This document shows positions 37,906 through 49,393 of a DNA stretch of 64,000 bases, piece after piece. Origin of the DNA: Phoebastria nigripes (lineage: Eukaryota > Chordata > Aves > Procellariiformes > Diomedeidae); the NCBI GenBank assembly GCA_035582835.1, contig JAYKAV010003077.1, positions 516,751 to 580,750 on the forward strand, read 5' to 3'. Below the pieces are notes generated by a model. It searched no databases. It had not been told where the DNA came from and worked only from the letters and a program-made list of their open reading frames with translations. Both the position numbers and the translations under genes were made by a program. The first letter of the stretch is position 1. Every line of letters begins with the position of its first letter.

Positions 37906-40900
37906 ATAATAACAACCTTCAGGAAGTGAGGTTCAGCAAGAATGACACAGAAACGGCAAAAAAAAGCATTTGCAAAAGGTACAAAACATCCTAAGGCACT
38001 TGGTTGTTAAACTTCAAGTGTTGTGCCTTGCCTAGAGGTCTGCAGAGCTTGTGTGTGTGTGTGTACGCTTGGCCTTCTGGTCTGTTCAACTGCAAACAGT
38101 CTGAATAATGAAGCTGGAGGTTTTTGGCTGCATGGATCAAATAGCTACAGTTGTGACTGCAAATTAATAAAAGAGGGGGAAAGTAAGAACATAAAAGGCT
38201 GTTTTTCAAGCACTGGCTGCCAGAATCTCTTCACAGGGCAAAGGTGGGTCAGGATAAATCCTCCCGGGATGTCTCTGTTCCCATCCCGTTACAGAAGAGT
38301 TCCCATGTCAGCTGCACCTAGGGAATGGTGGGAACCCCGAGCAGATACGTTGTGACAATCCATTTATTTATTTATTTCCCCAAACTCCAGAGACACTTTA
38401 AAAGAATTTCCTAACATGGCTGTAATCATTTCTACAGGCAGCCAGCTCTAACTTAATTTTCAAGGGTGATCTCCTCTTCAGAGGCAGCAGAAGGATTATT
38501 TTAAAACAGCATATGCAGGTGGCAGAATGAATGCATTTGTTGCAAGTCCAGTGCAGAAGCCGGCACAGCCGGGGTGGACTGGACTCTTCTTGGTTATCCC
38601 TGAGGAGGAGCACAGGGCTGAGAGAGTCAAAGAGACTGAAGTTAGTATTTGGGGAAGAGCAACATTTCTTTCCACAGCAGAAATCACCCACTCCAGGTTT
38701 TCAGGTCTGTGCTCTCTGGAGAAGAGGATGGGCAGAACAGGGCAGGAGCATCCTTCAAATATCATTAGTTTCAATGAAAAATATTTGCTTTCTTCATTGC
38801 TGAGGGTCCATCCAACCCTGGCCGCCATACCAACACTTGTGTATGATCAGATCCAACCACAGGAGGGGGACAAAGATGCACTTGGTGAGAAAGTTTTATC
38901 ATGCAAGAGATTTAATTTAACCTCCAACTACAAGGCAGTGGGGCTTCTCTCCTGTAGGCAGAGGATCAGAGTCCATGCTTTTCAGTCCTGTGTGTTTCAG
39001 TCTTGCTGTGCTTACACAGCAGATCCTCAGAGTAGGGACTATGCTGTCTTGTTTGCAAAGGTCTTCAGGTAATATTGTCATCACAGGAAACAAGGATGAA
39101 TAATAATCCAATAGATACAACAGAGAGTGGGAAACAGTTTGAGAAGAATGTTTTTACCAGCGGGAGATGTTCGCCCTGCCCTTGGCACCGGCAGGCAGGG
39201 AGGGCTCCTGTGTCAGATGGTCGGTCTGAGCCTCCCCACTTCCAGCTCAGTGTGAGCTGTGGCTGCCCCTAACCCTAAGCCCGGGCAGGACGTTGGTGGA
39301 GTGGTGCTGTGGCTGGTCCATCTCCGCTGAATCTCACCAGCACTGACCAGTCTGGGGTGATGCCTACACCAGCCCACTCGTACGACCAAGGTTCCCAGAG
39401 GGAGACAGCGAACATTGCCCAGTCTGTAATGCGTTAGTTGAAAGATGCCCATGACGTACATGAAATACACCCTTGCCCCAGGGATATACAGCGGTCACGG
39501 TGTTGCTGGCTGAAGCGAAGGCAGCCTCTTGCAGGGCTGCAGCCAGAGCAGCAGGCAGCTGGGGCTGGAGATGGAGCTAGCTTAGCAGTAGGGAGAGCAG
39601 GTGGCCGAGCAGCAGGGAGGANGACTTGCCAACCACACACATCACTAGGATCCTGAAAGGAAACAATTTGTTTAACTAGTTTGCCAAATAATATCTATAT
39701 TATGAGTGCACCAAACATTGCTTATTCCTCCTCACTGGAGGGTTCATGTTTCCAGGATGAACATGTTGTTTTCTCCAGTTCATAGCTAGGGAAAGATTGG
39801 GAAGAGCTGCTGAAGCCGCCCCAGCGGCTGCTTTGCCAGGAGCAAGCAGATCTTCACTGTGAGTGTCAGTCAGTGAAGGTAGAGGATGGGTTTGTGCTCC
39901 CATAAATCACCCCAGCTTTCCTTGGGGCCGAGTTTGCTCAGCGTGTCCATGAGCCTTTGTTCATCTCCTTTCAGCTTTGGGTTTGTACCTGTTTGTCCCC
40001 GTTTTGGGGAGCTCCAGGGTGCATGGCAAACACTTGGGGAAGTGGTGCTTCCCAGCCGGTCCCTGTGGCTACCCCTTGAGCCTGATGTTCTTCTAAAAGG
40101 CCTCGAGGATGGATTTTCAAGTGCTCACAACCCACATCTAAGGCCAACTTTTAAAAAGAGTGAGTCCAAGTTCAGTTTAGGGTCCTAAATTACCAAAATT
40201 CCTGGGTTTTGTCTGGAGCTGTTCAATATAGGTCATGTCCATGCTCAGAGCTTTGTATCTGATATTAATTAGTGTGTGTGTGTCGGGGGAGCTGTTTGAA
40301 CTGGGGCCTCAGTATGTCAGAGGGGTAGTGGACATCTAGAAAACAGCAGAGAGAGGGTGACAGTAGGTGTGCAAAGGTGTGCAAGTGTTGTAGAGCTGCA
40401 GTACTTTGGTATCAAAACCTTGAACTACAGTAACAGCATCTGCACTCCAAATCCCTTATAAAACTGAAAAGTGAACTGTCCAAAACAAGATAATGTTCAA
40501 GCTGCAACAGACTTCTCTGATTTTCCTTAAGTGACAGGGTTTAAAAGGAAAATTGATGAGGAGATGGATGTGACATATGACTTACAAGGACATTAGTGTG
40601 ACTCTAGAAAAACATTCATAGCAGTGTAAGATAAATAAACACAGTGGAAAAGTATTTATGGATCTACACTGACTTAAACGGTCACCAAAACAATTTCCTT
40701 TTCTGTCTCCCACAGGAAAAAAATGAAACTAGGAAACATAATAAAAACAGAANCTTCAGCACTCCTCTTGCCTGGCATTTATAGGCTTTCTGGAGCTTGA
40801 AAAACACTGGATGCGCCTGGATATAGACAGTACCAAGCAAATGCACACTTGCTAATCTTTGCAGGAACTGAGGTGCTTTCCCTGCTCTGTTAAAATGCAT

Positions 40901-43900
40901 TTGGGGTCAGTGGTTTGCAGGTGGGCAGGATGGGAAGGCAGAGAGAAGAGCTGGAAGGTTTGGAAGTGGCGTAACCAGGCAGGCAGCTTCCCCTCTTCTC
41001 CCAGTTGCCCTTCCCCATTGTGACTGCAGAGATATTTTCCTCTAGTGCTTCAGCTTCACTTAACTCTCCCTTTGATCAGTGTTTATAGTAATGGAGCTTG
41101 GTATAAGCTCTAATATCCCTAAATGCTGTAAATATATATCTATAAACACTAAACAAAACATTCCCTATATAATAAACAGAGACCAGAGCTGTGAATTCAG
41201 GCCCCAGACAAGGCAGATGCACAGCAACAATTCTCAAGGACTTTGAAGTTAAAAGCCTTGCTGTGTAAATGTAAGAGCTTTTGTAAGTCAAACTAAAAGT
41301 CTCATTAACGCGAAACTTCCATGATCAGAAACTTGACTAGTTCAGTGAGAATCCCCAAGGACACGAGTATTTAGCACACTTTCTAATTAAAAGAAGAGAA
41401 TTATGGTACAGCAGTTAAAATATGTTTTATACTTGTCTAGGAAATATTCAGTAGGTTGTGTATGCAGAGATATACTGCCAGGGCTCTTTACAAATGGGAC
41501 ACAAGCAAACCAAGGTACAAACAGGCAGAAATGAGTACCTGAGAGTCTCCTGTGGTGTTTTCTGTGTGTTGTCAGCGTGGGTGAGACAGCAGGATTAAGC
41601 CTGGTCTTTTTTGGGCGCTGCAGAAAGTCCACCTCTTCTGGACTCCCCTCCAGACCTGAACTGCAAGGAAATACTGCTCAGACACTGCCGAGGTCCCACA
41701 CACAGAGTATGCCCACCTTCCTCTTGGAAAATTGTATTTCTTACCTTGTGCATGGGGTCCGACGGATCTCTGCCTACTGTAGCTCCTGGCCTGCAGGCAA
41801 GGTGCTGGGAACGGCTGGGCTGGGCGAGCTGAAGTCAGTGCATCCCTTCCTGCTAAGCAGAGGCTGGTAAAAATAAGCAGGTATTGATAAAACTGTGCAC
41901 TGGGCTTCAGTAAAACTGACCCACCATAGGAAGCAGTTTAGGTTTCTGTTTTAATGAGTTGATGCTCCTTCTCATACCACTACTAGTAAACACTAGACCT
42001 GGACCAGGATTCATCCTGTGCACAGCGAGGTGTTAGGAAAGGGCTGTGTGCTTGTGGAAGTCAAGATTTGTCCAGTTCTGGGACATCTGTTATATTCTGG
42101 TGAATTTGTGTTAATCAGAGCTAGGAGAACATTTCTGAAGAAGAAATAACTGAACATTTAATGAAATAATTTCTTTATTGGGGGGCAGTGAGGGGGAAGA
42201 ATAAATTAAAACCGTAGTCCATTTCAATATTTATTGTAATAATTCAGTTCTCTTAAAAACTGCTTTTGTTTCAAATTTCCTGCAGTTTTTGGAAGCTGAG
42301 AAGAGGGTGAGAACTTCATCTAAAAAGGAATATTTTACATCCAAAATGCCATGGATTTTTTAAAAAATGGATTTGAAAAAATATTTGTCCAACATAAAAA
42401 ACCCCATCATTTCAGTTTATTACCAGATGAAAACCCATCCCCGTTTTCACATGTGCCAGCAAACTGAAACATCATTTATTGCATGGTTCTGGTGTCAGGA
42501 CTGGTGACCTGGCTAAATTCCTGTTTGAGAGCTCATCTGAATTCAAAAGCAAAACTCTTGATGAGTTCAATAGGCTAAATATTCTACTTTTTGACAGTCT
42601 TTGCTGTTTCCTTTGGGCATGACGGTCTCTCTTTCTGCCCTAAGCTATTTTATACTCTTTTCCTGGCTTCTTAGTACTTGCTGCACCCTGCTTGAGACCA
42701 GCCTGCATGGGTGGGTGGTGAACCCATAGGTAGGTGTAGGCTTTCGTCAAAATAGGAATCTCAAAATCTGGGTGGGGAACCTGTTTGTCTCCCCTCGGTA
42801 GTGTACAAGGGAGATGTACTCACTTATGTGCTAGTATATAAACCTGATGTTCTGAAGTGCTGCTCTGACTTACTGTCATACCACTGGGAAATGCCACAAT
42901 AACCATGTATGTAGGTGGACCAGAGTTACAAAGGGCCTCTTTATAGCTCTTGAAAACTGAATGCTCATTAATGCAGCTATATGGAAGCAGGACTGTCAGG
43001 AAAATTGAGTACGAATTTGAGTTTTAGGATGAATTGAAAAGCCTATGGTTAATGTAAATGTGTTTTGAGAATGCTTTGTGTTCAGAGCCAAGTCCTGAAG
43101 TCCTCCCTTCCTCAGGCAAAGACTCACTGGCTCCAGCTGCAGCTGAGCCTGTGTCTTTGCTCAGTCAAACCTTGAGAGATAAGTCAATTGAAACACATTT
43201 AACTTTTGCAGGTATGCAGCCTTGAGTGGATTGTCAGTACACCCAGAATTACAAATATTCATGCGTGCTTCATTGTCCATATGTTAATATAGCACTTATT
43301 TTTGAAAACAGGGTAAAATATTTCATTAACCCTTAAATACAGAATATCACACTCATTTGAGACATGGTGTTTTCAGGAAAAATTTATCCAAAGCACTGAG
43401 TATGAATAGGAAAAGGAGAGGGTGGGCAGAGACAAAACTTCAGTATCTAGAAAACAAATGAGTTCAGGTGGCTTTAGTTGAAAGGGCTAATTAAAAAGTG
43501 GAAAAGCAGGTGAAGTCAATAGGATATAGGAGTGTGAGCTGGGGGTGCTTTTTGAGTGACAGGTTAGCGGGGTACTGGGTGCTCACTGCCTTCTCAATGC
43601 GGCTGCCTCTGCAGCCTCGTATGCCTTGTCCAAGCTGCTGTATCGCTCTGTACAGAATAATCAGGGCAAGTAGAATTATGTAAAAGAGTTTTTCATTATT
43701 CTTTTAGTGATAGCAGTATTATTATTTTAATGAGCAGTTTATTCATTATTATTACTGCTCTGTTTTATTAGCCTGTGCTACCATTTGTTTAAGGAACTGT
43801 CTCGTGAGCTGTAAAAGAGGAGAAGTGAATTACGTGGAATCCGACTGACTTCAGTTTATACTGGTGGGAGTCAAAAAATAATTGACTGGTTTTATGAGCT

Positions 43901-45735
43901 CAGTGAAATTGGCGCAAGTATTGCTTTTTGAAAATGTAGAAGCTGCCTACGTGGTATGAAAGGTGTTTCTGTGGTGTATTCCCCTTGAATTTGGCAGAAA
44001 ACAGCTTTTTATGCTATCAGTTTGACTGGGTCTCTTAATGAACAGCTGTTCCTCATTGGCAGCCACCAGTTTCTTGTGGATTATTTCTGAAACAGCAAGA
44101 GACAGCAGCAATCACTTCTGTTACCCTTGACTAAAGGCTGCCTGTCAAAATGTTTCTTCAGTCTCTTGTAGTGAGAATTAGGATATTTTTCCCAGCTCAT
44201 GAGAAGTTAGGTGATTTCAAAGGATTTCCCAGCCTGCTTCAGGATTCCTCCCAAAAGTCTGATTTGTGAATTTTATGAATGAAGAAATCTCTTTCAGATC
44301 AGGTCAACAGAAACCTTTCAGGTGAGCCAAAATGCTTTTCTTACCTTTGACATCCTTTAAACTGCTTCTTTTTTGGTGTAAAATAAAGACAAAATTTTAA
44401 AAAAGTTATTTCAAAACAGAAGGTTAAAAGTCTGAAAGTTTCATTTTGAGAATGTGGAATTAAGATACTTCCACAACTTTGAAACTCTTTGAGACATATT
44501 AAGTGAAATATTTATCAGACTAGACCTTTCTAGGGCTAATTTTGCATGAATGACAGAATACAAGCAGATTTAATTTAAAACTTTTTTTTGTTTTTATGGT
44601 AGCAATGCAAAAGCAGTGCTATTTTGGGAAGGTCCCCTCTGTGAGAGCTGCTGCTGCTAAAATTAGTAGCTTCTGATGTCTGCCATGTGGCAGTACTTTT
44701 AATATAGGTAACCCTGAGTCAAGGTTGGAGACTGATGTCCCATTTAGTTTCTCACCAGTGAACTGTTGCGACTTGCCATTTTCTCCTTCCACTCTGGATG
44801 TTCTTAATCCAGGTTAGTAATTGCAGTGAGAAGGAAGGAGGAAAACAGACTCCACAAGACTGGGTGAAATATAAACACACGAGACACCCCTTTGCTTCAG
44901 GCTCACGTGGTAGGTAGGGAGGAAGGCGAGCGCACACCTGGATCAAACCAGAATGTGCCCAAAGCTTTCCAGATATTTCTTGGGGTAAATAATATCAGAT
45001 TTTAGCAGCATTTCCATCTTTTCTACCTGATGCTGAGGAAGGTGCTTACACCGTACCTATTTGGTGCTGTCGGGTTTATCAGCTGGTATCCCCCCACCCT
45101 GGGTAGTACTCTAGGAAGCATCAGTGCTGTTTGGGAAGTTGAGGCTCCTCTTACAGGTTACATCTGTTCTTCATGTGGTCCCTTCAAGCTCCTGAATGCC
45201 TTCAGCAGCCAAGATCATCTTCAGCCTCCTCCCAAAATCTCTTTCTGCTTTACTTTTCCCCACTATACTCTACATCTGCCTAAGACAGTTTTCTTTCTGC
45301 TAGCATTTTCACAATATATATGAAAACTCCAACATAATTAAATAAACCAGTGCTGAAACCCCCCAAAGAACAATTATCTCTTCCAAGATTTCTGCCGGGA
45401 GTATTTCACAGAAAACTTACATGTAATTAGTACATCGAGCTCCACTGCAGCATTAAATACAATGCATTAGGGCTCATAATGCCGACTTCTCTGGGATTCC
45501 AATTGACCAGCAATAGCGAATTTGTGAGCGATGTGCAGACTGACTGGTTTTATATATTTACACACTGTTAGTCTAATGATTTTCAAAGCTATTTAAAGTT
45601 TATGCTACCCCAGTCTCCATTGCTTGCTAGGACTCCAGACTTGCTAGGCTGGTCTCCTCCTTATCCAGTATGCCTCATCCTTTAAACGGCTTTTCTCTGC
45701 CATCTGTATTATCAGGGAGAAAGAATAGTCTTGGA
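37906..45735. other. Unique non-coding DNA, no gene seen
   Basis: The longest uninterrupted frame of the window without N (38527-39072, plus, 181 codons) lies here. It has no recognisable domain, and frames overlap it on the other strand. A weak repeat-arm match (ACTGACTTCAGTTTATACTG) sits near 43845. The rest is AT-rich. Confidence 0.65.
38050..38064 (+). repeat. Short (TG)n microsatellite
   Basis: About seven TG units are followed by TACG. The tract is short and may be polymorphic. Similar very short CA/TG runs lie near 30905 and 40273. Confidence 0.85.
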
Positions 45736-45960
45736 GGTTAGAGCACCAGACCAAAACTTAGCAGAAATGGATTAATTGCGTGGCTGAGCTATAGACTTCC
45801 AGTGGATGAATCACTTAGGGCCAGATCTTGAAAGGTATCTGGGCCCCCAAAATGCAGACAAGGTTACTCCAAAATACTTGCACATCCAACCCTCATTGAT
45901 TGCAGTTGTCTTAGGTGCCTGAACACATCAAAAGTTGTCCGACAAGACAGGGGCCTGACC
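45736..45960 (+). repeat. MIR-like SINE head joined to a sauropsid-type repeat tail
   Basis: The left part, GGTTAGAGCACCAGACC to GAATCACTTA (45736-45817), looks like a diverged tRNA-derived SINE head. It runs directly into GGGCCAGATCTTGAAAGGTA at 45818 and on to CTTAGGTGCCTGAACAC and GGGGCCTGACCC. The second part resembles a repeat found often in turtles and birds whose copies contain AGATTTTCAAAGGTATTTAG and TTAGGTGCCTAA. I do not know its library name. The junction lies at the usual MIR TCACTTA site, which suggests a SINE with a different 3' tail instead of two chance neighbours. Confidence 0.6.
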
Positions 45961-47195
45961 CAAGATATGATGAAGTCAACAGGAAGACAAAAGAAAATCA
46001 GCGGCTTTGTATTAGGTGATTATTGAACAGAGAGCCATCTTACTTGTAAGCAAGGCTCAGGTGCAAACTCAGAAGCACTGCTTTAAAGCCTGGCAGTATT
46101 AATGATGGAGGATGCTGAGCTGGCAGCTCTCTTGCACTTCCTAAAGGGAAGGATTTGCCAAGAGGGATCATAGCCCTAGAAGTTGTTAGTTCTTCTAACA
46201 GCAGGTTGAGTTGTCTTTTGTTTTTCCAAATGCATATATACATGCCTCCACACTGAAGAAAAACAGCCTAGAGGAATAATCCTATAGCTCTGATTCAGAT
46301 CAGCTAATATGCCAAGTTACCAGGAGGATGTCTCCTGGAAAAAAAATAATATCCTGATAGAAAGGGAGATTTCATACTTAGATATTTGGAGTCCTTTTTA
46401 TCACAAAAGAGGAAGAACAAGCCATGCATGACAGATATTAGGCATGTTACTTAATTTGCTACTGGAAAGTACCGAAGTGCTAGGGTGAGAAGGGAGATGT
46501 ATGAGAACTGATGTAAAACAGAATATTAACGCTGGAGTGTGAGCACTACTTTATCTTGAAAGCACCCCTAATAAATATTTTCAAAGGTATAAGATGAAGT
46601 GAATCCACTGGGTATTAAAATCTGGAGGGGCGACTAGTCTGAAAACAGGTTTTGCAAGGAAGGTGCTCCTCGGGGACGGCAGGGAGGCTTGGGATGTGCT
46701 TCTTTCCTTTCCTGCAGGTGAGCTGCCCAGCTGCGAGCAGAGCTCCAGCAGGGCTGGCACAAACCTTCTGGCCCCCTTGTGCTCCCTTCCAGCTTCCCTG
46801 CACCACAAAATGATGCAGATTTGTTTCTTGTAAACCAATGTTGAATGACTCCTTATGGGAGAGCTCTTGGGTTTGGTTTGGGCTATCATTGATTTCTGCC
46901 ATCCCTTAGGCATTATCCTCTGGGAACATCAGAGGAAATGGGGATTTGATACTGCAATTTCTGTAAGGGCTGGTCCTAACCTAGATGGCTTGCCATTGCT
47001 AGAACGTCCAGCAAGAGCAAAAATGGTGGTGTATTCACTGTTGGGATAGGAGTTAGAAACCCTTTGCTAGAAAAATGTGTAATGACCTTTTAAAGGGAAC
47101 TATGTAACACCATGCACTGTCCTATAACATGATTTTATAATGGAGGAAACAGGAGGGTCTGGGCGGTACGGTGCAGACACAGAGAAGTGAGAGCT
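45961..47195. other. Unique non-coding DNA, no gene seen
   Basis: Nothing recognisable except short chance frames of at most 110 codons between 46580 and 47050. Confidence 0.65.
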
Positions 47196-47308
47196 CTGGA
47201 AGTATTTAAAAGACGTGTAGATGAGGTGCTTAGAGACATGGTTTAGTGGGCATGGTGGTGTTGGGTTGATGGTTGGACTCGATGATCTTAGAGGTCTTTT
47301 CCAACCTT
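47196..47308 (+). mobile_element. CR1 LINE 3' end, copy A (runs into assembly gap)
   Basis: The sequence reads the last ORF2 codons LEVFKRRVDEVLRDMV followed by a TAG stop, then the 3' UTR text GGTTGATGGTTGGACT and CGATGATCTTAGAGGTC, ending in CCAACCTT just before a 285-base N run. It is the same CR1 family as the copy at 47594-47764, with a handful of substitutions and one single-base indel over about 113 bases. No WNRLP segment is visible upstream, so this copy is either severely 5' truncated or is half of a duplication. The terminal tail is hidden by the gap. The left boundary is set where similarity to copy B begins. Confidence 0.9.
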
Positions 47309-47593
47309 NNNNNNNNNNNNNNNNNNNNNNNNNNNNNNNNNNNNNNNNNNNNNNNNNNNNNNNNNNNNNNNNNNNNNNNNNNNNNNNNNNNNNNNNNNNN
47401 NNNNNNNNNNNNNNNNNNNNNNNNNNNNNNNNNNNNNNNNNNNNNNNNNNNNNNNNNNNNNNNNNNNNNNNNNNNNNNNNNNNNNNNNNNNNNNNNNNNN
47501 NNNNNNNNNNNNNNNNNNNNNNNNNNNNNNNNNNNNNNNNNNNNNNNNNNNNNNNNNNNNNNNNNNNNNNNNNNNNNNNNNNNNNNNNNNNNN
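47309..47593. other. Assembly gap, 285 N
   Basis: A run of 285 N lies between two nearly identical CR1 3' ends. Two interspersed copies of the same repeat this close are a common cause of short-read assembly failure, so the gap probably contains the tail of copy A and more CR1 sequence belonging to copy B. Open frames that appear to cross this interval are artefacts of the N run. Confidence 0.99.
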
Positions 47594-47764
47594 TGGAACA
47601 GGCTGCCCAGGGAAGTGGTGGAGTCACCATCCCTGGAAGTATTTAAAAGACGTGTAGATGAGGCGCTTAGGGACATGGTTTAGTGGGGCTTGGTGGTGTT
47701 GGGTTGATGGTTGGACTTGATGATCTTAGAGGTCTTTCCCAACCTTAATGATTCTAAGTTCTAA
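47594..47764 (+). mobile_element. CR1 LINE 3' end, copy B
   Basis: Immediately after the gap the forward frame reads WNRLPREVVESPSLEVFKRR then VDEALRDMV and a TAG stop at 47681-47683, which is the intact C-terminus of CR1 ORF2. The 3' UTR has GTTGATGGTTGGACTTGATG and AGAGGTCTTTCCCAACCTT, and ends in a short imperfect repeat of the type ATTCTAAGTTCTAAG. This 3' end type is frequent in neoavian genomes. The visible reading frame is undamaged, which suggests a younger insertion than the CR1 at 29.8 kb. The 5' extent is unknown because of the gap. Confidence 0.96.
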
Positions 47765-47908
47765 GAGCACAGACCTGCAGGTAACATGGGGCTCAAGGGC
47801 CACTAGTCCTTCAGCTATGAAAGACGACGCCTACGAGGAGGTATCACAGGAGGGATTTTGTCATTGGAAAGCCTAGAAGAGATGGGGAGCACTGCTGGCA
47901 GCCAAGTG

Positions 47909-47931
47909 AGGACTAATTAAAGGACTAATTA
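47909..47931 (+). repeat. Tandem duplication, 12-base period
   Basis: AGGACTAATTA is present twice, at 47909-47919 and 47921-47931, with one A between. The unit contains the homeodomain core TAATTA, so the pair could also be a double binding site. Confidence 0.9.
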
Positions 47932-48529
47932 CAGCACTGAGAAGTGAAGTTAATGACAACAGTTAAACAAAGCCACATAACAGTATGTAGTAATTTAGTA
48001 GTGACATGTACCTTCTCAACCTGCTGACTATGAGGTGACAACATTGCAGGGCTATATTAAAGGAAATACCAAGTCCTACAGATAAAAACAAATATTTTGA
48101 GTGGTTGAGTCTGTCTCCTGTCTTTGACAAAGAGTGACCGCCACCCCGAGACCTCCAGCATCCACCAGTGGACAGCAGATGAGACTATTGTGCCATGGTT
48201 GCCAGATGCAAGCTGGATGCCAACCCCTGCTACACGTCAGGAGTGATTCTGTGTATGGACGAGGCCTTTTGCACCGCTGCAGAGTTTCTGAGCAGCAGAG
48301 CCCTGGCTAAGCCTCTGCACGAGCAGCTGAATTGTCTCCTGAGCTCTCTTTGGCCCTCTGATGTGTGAACACAGAGCGGCAGTGAGGATCCAGCTCTTCT
48401 AACCTGTTAAAGTTGTGGATGAAAATACACATCGCTGCCCTTGAAGAAGTGGAATCAGAGGAGTCTGTGATAGAGGAGCGCGGCATGGATGAAAGAAGAA
48501 TGTGAAGGACTTTGAACATGTAAGAGAAT

Positions 48530-49006
48530 GTGAACAGGCGCGATCCCAGAAGAGAAATTCTTCAGGGAATTAGAAGGAAAATAGATGTTAGGGAGGCAGG
48601 ATTAAAACTGTTTGAGGTCAGAGGGGGGAAGCTGGATCTTAGTTTTGATCATGAAAAGGCCGAGAAGAGGGTAAGTAATCTGAAATCAAAGTATGGAAGG
48701 AAATCAAACCTGAACATTAAACAACCTGCATATCTCTCCCTTGAAGAGATGAGATCCAAGGACCCAATAAAGCGGGGTGAGAGGTTACATCCTTGCAGAG
48801 GGACAGCCTCCACCTGGAAAAGGGTCCAAAATTCCCCCTGGTCTGACAGAGACGGGGAGAGGGAGAATGCTTGCCGTGGCCAAGAAAGTCTCACTCATGA
48901 CACGCCTTGGAGGATGGACCAGCAGGTTAGCACCCATATCCCCACCAGAGCAAAAGGGAGTTGTGCGGTAAATGGGGCTTTTTTTTTTTTGCTTTTAATT
49001 TCCTAA
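48530..49006 (+). other. Unrecognised 158-codon open frame; coding status doubtful
   Basis: The frame starts MNRRDPRREILQGIRRKID and is rich in charged residues over its first 90 codons (K, R, E, D), ending in a phenylalanine- and leucine-rich tail encoded by a run of twelve T at 48979-48990. I recognise no domain. A splice-donor-like GTAAGT occurs inside the frame near 48670, in the context AGAAGAGGGTAAGTAA, so if any exon exists it may end there. The frame lies 770 bases downstream of a CR1 copy in a stretch that could be an unidentified old retroelement. Length alone does not separate it from chance. Confidence 0.15.
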
Positions 49007-49360
49007 TGGGAATAATGTTTTCCTCTCCTCTAAGTGCCCAGTTCTGGCACTGTCCAAATGGCAGAACTTTTTCTGTCTCTGCTGAAGCCCTCGGACGATG
49101 CCCCTGAGTCGGGCTGGCTGTGAGCCAGAGGAAAAATCACAGCTTCTGCAGCGAGATCCTTATTTAAGCTGCTGCTGAGCTGCGCGCGTACGTGTGTGCA
49201 TGCTTGTGTGAAGTGTCTGCCAAGTTGATGGGCTGGAGCTTCAGAATTAACAATGTTGACTCAGGCCTGAAGACTTTAAAAGAATTTATATCAACAAATT
49301 TTAAAGATCTTAAAATACACAGCTTGAGTAGCCTTAGGTTTCTCAGGCAGCTGCCAAATC

Positions 49361-49393
49361 AAACTGAATAATAAAATAAAACTGAATAATAAA
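49361..49393 (+). repeat. Tandem duplication, 18-base period
   Basis: AAACTGAATAATAAA occurs at 49361-49375 and again at 49379-49393 without mismatch. It is a short local duplication in AT-rich sequence. Confidence 0.95.

Noticed and set aside
38527..39072. 181-codon open frame, plus strand, the longest without N
   Set aside because: About one frame of this length is expected by chance in 64 kb at this composition. No domain, signal peptide or splice pattern was recognised, and opposite-strand frames overlap it.
47100..47683. Frames of 136-176 codons spanning the N run
   Set aside because: They are open only because N bases were translated as unknown residues. The real coding content is the CR1 ORF2 C-terminus.
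48100..49006. Considered as an endogenous retrovirus or solo LTR
   Set aside because: No TG...CA bounded direct repeats, primer-binding site, polypurine tract or recognisable gag or pol frame could be seen.
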